Below, piece after piece: positions 39,497-43,606 of a stretch of 43,606 nt of DNA. Source of the stretch: Halalkalibacter urbisdiaboli (lineage in GTDB: Bacteria > Bacillota > Bacilli > Bacillales > Bacillaceae_D); NCBI RefSeq assembly GCF_002156385.1, contig NZ_MVJM01000002.1:1325272-1368877 (forward strand). The letters are read 5' to 3'. How positions within the stretch are numbered: the stretch's first letter is position 1; each line of letters starts with the position of its first letter. Below the pieces are notes generated by a model. The model was not told the origin of the DNA. It saw only the letters and a list, made by a program, of their open reading frames with translations, and did no database searches. The translations under genes and the position numbers were made by a program.

Positions 39497-41140
39497 TTGG
39501 AACAATTAAATCGTCGCAAATTTTTAACTTATGTCGGAACCGGTGTAACAGCTTTAACTGTAGCTTCAACTGGTTTAGGGGCATTAACTGAAAAAGTCAG
39601 TGCTGCAGAGAAGGTAAAGGCAAACAGCCACTTGTTTGGTTTCAAGAAAAAAGTGTCTGGTTTAGGTTTTACACCAATCGATGTAAGTACAAAGGACGAG
39701 CTTCGTCTACCAAAAGGCTATAAATATGATGTCATTGCTGCTTACGGTGATAAGATTAACAAAAAAGGCGACACTTTTGGTTTTAACAATGATTTTACAA
39801 TGTTTTTTCCAATCGATGGTTCCAATGATCGTGGGTTACTATGGGTCAATCATGAGTATTCAAGTGAATTGTTTGTTCATGGAAAGAAACAAGGTGATAC
39901 GTATACAAAGAGTCAAATTGAAAAATTGCTTTATAACCAAGGTGGTTCAATCATTGAAGTGTACCGAGATAGTGAAGGGATTTGGAAAATGGATACCGAT
40001 TCTAAGTATGCCCGACGGATTACCGGCTTAACTCCTTTTAATTTAACAGGGCCGGCTAAAGGTTCAAAGACTGTTGGAGGGGCAACCACTGTTCAAGGTA
40101 CTTTTGCAAACTGCTCTGGCGGTATGACTCCTTGGAACACAGTACTATCTGCAGAAGAAAATTATGAATACACAGCTGCTGATGCAGGATTAAATGACAC
40201 TCATTATGGGTGGATTGTAGAGGTAGACCCGTTTAACGAGAAATTTACACCACGAAAACATACAGCATTAGGGCGCTTCCATCATGAAAATGCAGCCGTA
40301 GGAACTACAAACGATGGACGCATTGTCGTCTACATGGGTGATGATAAAAAAGACGCCTGTGTTTATAAATTTATTAGTAAATATAAATATGTTAAATCAA
40401 GAGGGACAGATAATTCCAAACTTCTTGAAGAAGGAACACTTTATGTTGCAGATATGAAAAACGGAAAGTGGTTACCTTTAACAATTGATGCTGTTCGAGA
40501 AGCAGCAAAGGGTGACTCTGAACTTTTGGATAAATTCCAAACACAAGCTGATGTACTTGTTCATACTCATGATGCAGCGATCTTACTTGGAGGAACTCCA
40601 ACAGATCGTCCAGAAGATGTTGAAATTAGTCCATTTGATAAAACTGTATTTATTGCTCACACAAATAATGATAAGCATGGAAATATTCACGGTCATATCA
40701 CTCGTTTTATTGAAGAAAAGGATGATTTAGGTTCATTAACATTTGATTTCCAAATCTTTGCCGCTGGCGGTAGTCAGAATGGTTTTAGCGCACCTGATAA
40801 TTTGACATTTGATAGTGAAGGGAACTTATGGACTGTAACTGATATGTCAGGAAGTGCAATGAATAAAGGAGTATTCACTTCATTTGGAAATAATGGTATT
40901 TACGTTATCCCGACAATGGGAGAAAACCAAGGAGAAGCCTATCGTTTTGCGACTGCACCAGTAGACTCAGAGATTACTGGACCTTGTTTTACACCGGATG
41001 AAACGACCCTATTTGTTGCAGTTCAACATCCGGGTGAGCGCTCAAAAGACTTAAATAACTTAACGAGTATGTGGCCGCATCGTTCAGGTGATACTATGCC
41101 ACGGCCAGCTGTTGTTGCGATAACAGGCTTTAAGTATTAA
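39497..41140 (+). CDS. phoX: Tat-exported PhoX-family alkaline phosphatase (DUF839)
   Basis: 547 residues. A twin-arginine signal, NRRKFLTYVGTGVTALTVAS, ends near KVSA, followed by a mature PhoX-type propeller. Conserved family segments are NCSGGMTPWNTVLSAEENYE (with Cys and acidic metal ligands), GRFHHENAAV, RPEDVEISP and SAPDNLTFDSEGNLWTVTDMSG. PhoX enzymes use calcium and iron to release phosphate from esters outside the cell. A GTG at 39488 opens the frame three codons earlier. The TTG at 39497 lies 8 nt after AGAGG and gives the compact Tat N-terminus. It is followed by tatA and tatC, so cargo and translocase are probably co-expressed. Confidence 0.9.
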   Translation: MEQLNRRKFLTYVGTGVTALTVASTGLGALTEKVSAAEKVKANSHLFGFKKKVSGLGFTPIDVSTKDELRLPKGYKYDVIAAYGDKINKKGDTFGFNNDFTMFFPIDGSNDRGLLWVNHEYSSELFVHGKKQGDTYTKSQIEKLLYNQGGSIIEVYRDSEGIWKMDTDSKYARRITGLTPFNLTGPAKGSKTVGGATTVQGTFANCSGGMTPWNTVLSAEENYEYTAADAGLNDTHYGWIVEVDPFNEKFTPRKHTALGRFHHENAAVGTTNDGRIVVYMGDDKKDACVYKFISKYKYVKSRGTDNSKLLEEGTLYVADMKNGKWLPLTIDAVREAAKGDSELLDKFQTQADVLVHTHDAAILLGGTPTDRPEDVEISPFDKTVFIAHTNNDKHGNIHGHITRFIEEKDDLGSLTFDFQIFAAGGSQNGFSAPDNLTFDSEGNLWTVTDMSGSAMNKGVFTSFGNNGIYVIPTMGENQGEAYRFATAPVDSEITGPCFTPDETTLFVAVQHPGERSKDLNNLTSMWPHRSGDTMPRPAVVAITGFKY

Positions 41141-41170
41141 TCAATTACATATTTTAAAAGGAGAATAGTT

Positions 41171-41356
41171 ATGTTACAAAATATCGGTGTTCCCGGGCTA
41201 ATCCTTGTGTTAGTTATCGCCTTAATCATCTTCGGACCTTCAAAGTTACCGGAAATTGGACGAGCATTTGGTACGACGTTGAAAGAATTTAAAAAGTCAA
41301 CACGTGAGTTAGTTTCCGATGAAGAAAAGAAATCGGAAAAAGATCAAATAAATTAA
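41171..41356 (+). CDS. tatA: Twin-arginine translocase subunit TatA
   Basis: 61 residues. A short N-terminal TM helix (about 6-21, [16 protein letters not shown]), the hinge [14 protein letters not shown] and an amphipathic helix with a charged tail are typical of TatA/TatAd. It multimerises with TatC to move folded proteins. It lies 30 bp after phoX with AAAAGGAG before the ATG. In B. subtilis a phoD-tatAd-tatCd unit plays the same role; here PhoX replaces PhoD. Confidence 0.95.
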   Translation: MLQNIGVPGLILVLVIALIIFGPSKLPEIGRAFGTTLKEFKKSTRELVSDEEKKSEKDQIN

Positions 41357-41363
41357 TCAAGGT

Positions 41364-41398
41364 AGAAGATATAAGTAGATTTACTACTTATGTCTTCT
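41364..41398 (+). other. Stable hairpin between tatA and tatC
   Basis: A 15-bp stem AGAAGATATAAGTAG/CTACTTATGTCTTCT (one G-U pair, 5-nt loop) starts 8 bp past the tatA stop. ATTCATTTATTATG follows, which is not a T run. It could protect a phoX-tatA 3' end or cause partial termination, so that TatA is made in excess of TatC. Confidence 0.7.
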
Positions 41399-41428
41399 AT
41401 TCATTTATTATGAGGTGGAGGTTGTAAA

Positions 41429-42151
41429 ATGGATGATCGTGAAATGGATTTAGTTACTCATCTAGAGGAATTAAGAAAAAGACTCATGATAACGTTTGGC
41501 TTTTTTACATTATTTTTTGTTGCAGCTTTTATTTACGTTGAAGATATCTATTTAACGTTAGTCAATGATTTACCAATGAAACTAGCGATCTTAGGTCCAA
41601 GTGATATCCTGTGGGTTTATTTTATAATTGCAGGTGTTATTGCTATTGCAGGAACGATACCAACTGCTGCCTATCAAATTTGGTTATTTGTTAAACCAGC
41701 CCTTTCGGAAAAGGAAAGAAAGGTTACGTTAATGTATATCCCATCACTATTCTTGCTTTTTTTATGTGGAATCAGTTTTGGTTATTTTGTGATTTTCCCT
41801 ATTGTACTTAATTTCTTAATGAGTTTATCCAGTGATATGTTTGAAACCTTCTATACTACTGAAAAGTATTTTCGGTTTTTACTACATTTGACCTTACCAT
41901 TTGGTTTTTTATTCGAATTACCTGTTATTATTATGTTTTTGACAAGCTTAGGAATTCTTAACCCATATCGCCTTCAAAAAGTAAGAAAGTATGCATATTT
42001 CGTATTAATTGTTGTCTCAATTCTTATTACACCACCTGATTTTCTATCAGATATATTAGTTATTATACCTTTGCTTTTTCTATACGAAGTTAGTATTTTA
42101 CTTTCTAAACTTGTGTTTAAACGAAAGCAGCATACAACTGTGGCGGCTTAG
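41429..42151 (+). CDS. tatC: Twin-arginine translocase subunit TatC
   Basis: 240 residues with six TM helices. The N-terminal MDLVTHLEELRKRL binds twin-arginine signals, and the periplasmic-side motif FVKPALSEKERK and GFLFELPVIIMFL are family hallmarks. It is the receptor of the Tat complex. GAGGTGGAGG is placed well before the ATG. The coding region ends with a short basic tail. No other Tat substrate gene is in the window. Confidence 0.95.
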   Translation: MDDREMDLVTHLEELRKRLMITFGFFTLFFVAAFIYVEDIYLTLVNDLPMKLAILGPSDILWVYFIIAGVIAIAGTIPTAAYQIWLFVKPALSEKERKVTLMYIPSLFLLFLCGISFGYFVIFPIVLNFLMSLSSDMFETFYTTEKYFRFLLHLTLPFGFLFELPVIIMFLTSLGILNPYRLQKVRKYAYFVLIVVSILITPPDFLSDILVIIPLLFLYEVSILLSKLVFKRKQHTTVAA

Positions 42152-42191
42152 CTATAAATTAATATTTTTATAAAATCGTATTTGATTAAAC

Positions 42192-42220
42192 TTTAAATTC
42201 GAACTTTCAAATCGTATAAT
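42192..42220 (+). promoter_or_regulatory. Possible promoter of the HD-GYP-like gene
   Basis: TATAAT (42215-42220) with a weak TTTAAA (42192-42197) 17 nt upstream. The gap between tatC and the next start is 115 bp and contains no clear terminator. Confidence 0.4.
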
Positions 42221-42266
42221 AGGTTTAATATGAATGTGGCTGTCATTATGTAGGAGTGAATAAGCT

Positions 42267-43355
42267 ATGAAGGTTAAACCGCAGCAGTTAGTTGAAGGAT
42301 GTATTTTAGCAGAAGATATTTTCAGTTCTACAGACTTTCCGATTTTAAAAGAGAAGACGGTTTTATCAAAAGAGCATTTAACTATTCTTGATGTTTTTTT
42401 AGTCCCAGCTGTAGAGGTTGAATCCTTTTTAGTTGATGGGGAAAAATTTGTGCCAGTTGAAATGGGAGAAGATGGTATCCAAGAGGAAGAAGTAAAGGTA
42501 AAAGAGGATTCTACTCTACTTGATTATTATATGGAGGCAGTGAAACAGTATAAAAAGTTGTTTCAATCATGGCAAGCTGGTAAGCGTGTTGAGATGATTG
42601 AAGTTAGAAATTGTCTTCTTCCTCTATTTGAACGAGTTATTGAACATCCAAGAGATTTATTGACTCTACATCATTATAGTACGGCTAAAGACTATATTTA
42701 CAATCATTCTGTTTCGGTCGGAGCTCTCGCTGCTTTTCTAGGGAATAAGCTAAATTATGAAAAAGGAGAATGGATGCAAATTGGTTTCGGTGGTGCATTA
42801 GCTGATGCAGGAATGGCTAAGCTGTCTCCGAAAATCTTGGAGAAAAATGGTCCGTTAACTGCTTCGGAATTTGAGGAGATGAAAAAGCATCCTATTCATA
42901 GCTATAAAATGTTAAAAGGAATTACTGGGGTAACTGATTCGGTATTACTAGCAGTTCTTCAACACCATGAAAGACATGATGGAAGTGGATATCCACTTGG
43001 TACCGATTCTCAAAAAATGCATATCTTTAGCCAAGTTGTTGCTGTGGCCGATGTTTATCATGCGATGACGTCTGAGCGTCATTATCGTTCAAAGCGATCA
43101 CCGTATCAAGTTTTAGAAGAAATATCTAAAGAAGAATTCGGAAAGTTTGATCATAGAATTGTTCAAACATTACTTGATAGTTTAATAAAAATTTCAGTTG
43201 GTAGTAAAGTAAGATTGACGACAGGGGAAGAAGCTGAAATTGTTTTCTTTGATAATTTATCTCCAACGAGGCCGATGGTTAAGTTGAAGAAATCAGGGGA
43301 TATTATTCACCTAGCTCAACAACCTGATATACATATTGAGGATATCATTTCCTGA
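42267..43355 (+). CDS. HD-GYP-like protein with altered HD motif
   Basis: 362 residues. An N-terminal domain of about 130 residues is followed by an HD-GYP-type domain (about 140-305) and a C-terminal extension (about 306-362). The GYP part is intact: HHERHDGSGYPLG (233-245). His147, His208 and Asp262 are also present. The central HD pair reads Ala179-Asp180 (GGALADAGM instead of LHDIG), so one metal-binding His is missing. HD-GYP enzymes hydrolyse cyclic di-GMP; this one may be inactive or use another ligand. TAGGAGTG precedes the ATG. It lies between tatC and an rRNA operon. The full-length reading frame argues against a pseudogene. Confidence 0.85.
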   Translation: MKVKPQQLVEGCILAEDIFSSTDFPILKEKTVLSKEHLTILDVFLVPAVEVESFLVDGEKFVPVEMGEDGIQEEEVKVKEDSTLLDYYMEAVKQYKKLFQSWQAGKRVEMIEVRNCLLPLFERVIEHPRDLLTLHHYSTAKDYIYNHSVSVGALAAFLGNKLNYEKGEWMQIGFGGALADAGMAKLSPKILEKNGPLTASEFEEMKKHPIHSYKMLKGITGVTDSVLLAVLQHHERHDGSGYPLGTDSQKMHIFSQVVAVADVYHAMTSERHYRSKRSPYQVLEEISKEEFGKFDHRIVQTLLDSLIKISVGSKVRLTTGEEAEIVFFDNLSPTRPMVKLKKSGDIIHLAQQPDIHIEDIIS

Positions 43356-43368
43356 TATCCCTTTATTT
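43340..43368 (+). terminator. Terminator of the HD-GYP-like gene
   Basis: GGATATCA/TGATATCC (43340-43347, 43353-43360) with a 5-nt loop, followed by CTTTATTT. The stem overlaps the stop codon. Moderate strength; it separates the gene from the rRNA promoters. Confidence 0.6.
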
Positions 43369-43373
43369 ATCGG

Positions 43374-43403
43374 TTGAAACAAAATAGCAAAACATGATAT
43401 ATT
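43374..43403 (+). promoter_or_regulatory. rRNA operon promoter P1
   Basis: TTGAAA (43374-43379), 18 nt, TATATT (43398-43403). It is the upstream member of a tandem pair, as in B. subtilis rrnO. Confidence 0.7.
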
Positions 43404-43444
43404 ATTTCTTGTCGCAATAAGTTAGTCTTTTTTTAAAAAACTTA

Positions 43445-43473
43445 TTGACGTCTTTGATTATTTTTGATATATT
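43445..43473 (+). promoter_or_regulatory. rRNA operon promoter P2
   Basis: TTGACG (43445-43450), 17 nt, TATATT (43468-43473), about 70 bp after P1, with AT-rich upstream sequence that could act as an UP element. Confidence 0.8.
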
Positions 43474-43479
43474 ATTAAA

Positions 43480-43606
43480 AGTCGCCATTGAGCGATGCAT
43501 AAGTTCTTTGAAAACTGAACAAAAGCCAAGCGAAAAAGAGATTGTTTTATTTCGATAAAATCAAATCTCGTCAATTTATTATTTATTCGAGCTAATCAGC
43601 TCACCA
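43480..43606 (+). other. rRNA operon leader (16S gene begins beyond the window)
   Basis: After P2 the sequence contains GTTCTTTGAAAACTGAAC (43503-43520), a stretch commonly found ahead of rRNA genes in Bacillaceae that includes a boxA-like antitermination element. Next comes a paired region (AGAGATTGTTTTATTTCG with GATAAAATCAAATCTC). The 16S 5' end (GAGTTTGATC type) is not reached. The identity follows from the promoters, leader and the expected rrn operon after gyrA. Confidence 0.75.

Noticed and set aside
42267-43355. HD-GYP-like gene as a pseudogene
   Set aside because: The frame is full length with a ribosome binding site and most catalytic-domain residues intact; a single altered ligand is not evidence of decay.

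Overview
This window is the replication-origin region of a low-GC, spore-forming Bacillaceae chromosome. Gene order and start codons resemble Bacillus subtilis. Departures from the B. subtilis layout (an M23 peptidase beside walRK, phoX-tatA-tatC after gyrA) suggest an alkaliphilic relative of the Alkalihalobacillus/Halalkalibacter type. The species is inferred from gene content only.

Layout. (1) 1-4.2 kb, minus strand: the start of yycH, then walK and walR (essential cell-wall two-component system) and a LysM-G5-M23 peptidoglycan hydrolase with a possible WalR box. (2) 4.4-5.5 kb, minus: a five-gene tRNA operon (Lys, Glu, Asp, Phe, Thr in transcription order) interrupted by three copies of an unusual repeat that joins a tRNA 5' end/D-arm to about 85-110 bp of other sequence. 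(3) 5.6-12.1 kb, minus: purA with a PurR-type operator, replicative helicase dnaC, rplI, gdpP (c-di-AMP phosphodiesterase) and yybS. (4) 12.3-13.9 kb, plus: an isolated secreted GH43 arabinanase with a ricin-type lectin domain, a strong promoter and a perfect CcpA (cre) site; it looks like an accessory insertion. (5) 14-16.7 kb, minus: rpsF-ssb-rpsR with an S6:S18 leader, ychF and a DUF951 gene. (6) 16.8-20.5 kb: a YkvI-like transporter, spore protein yyaC (plus), a DUF554 membrane protein and a cysteine desulfurase-family enzyme. (7) 20.6-29.7 kb, minus: parB, parA, noc, rsmG, mnmG, mnmE, jag, spoIIIJ, rnpA and rpmH, with two parS sites. (8) 29.8-39.3 kb: bipartite oriC around dnaA, then dnaN, yaaA, recF, remB, gyrB and gyrA, all plus. 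(9) 39.4-43.6 kb, plus: a Tat-exported PhoX phosphatase behind Pho-box-like repeats, its own tatA-tatC, an HD-GYP-like protein lacking the HD histidine, and tandem promoters plus leader of an rRNA operon whose 16S gene starts just past the end.

Transcription runs away from the oriC/dnaA area on both sides, so most genes are co-directional with replication; the GH43 gene and yyaC are the exceptions. The genes combine initiation (DnaA, DnaN, RecF, gyrase, helicase, SSB), origin segregation and nucleoid occlusion (ParAB-parS, Noc), tRNA and rRNA modification (MnmEG, RsmG), membrane insertion (SpoIIIJ/Jag), wall homeostasis (WalKR and the hydrolase) and phosphate scavenging (PhoX/Tat).

Most of the window is conserved core. 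The accessory or odd parts are the tRNA-fused repeats, the GH43 insertion, the phoX-tat block and the degenerate HD-GYP gene. No CRISPR array, prophage or transposase was seen. Several starts were moved inward from the longest reading frame because a good ribosome binding site or family conservation supports the internal codon.
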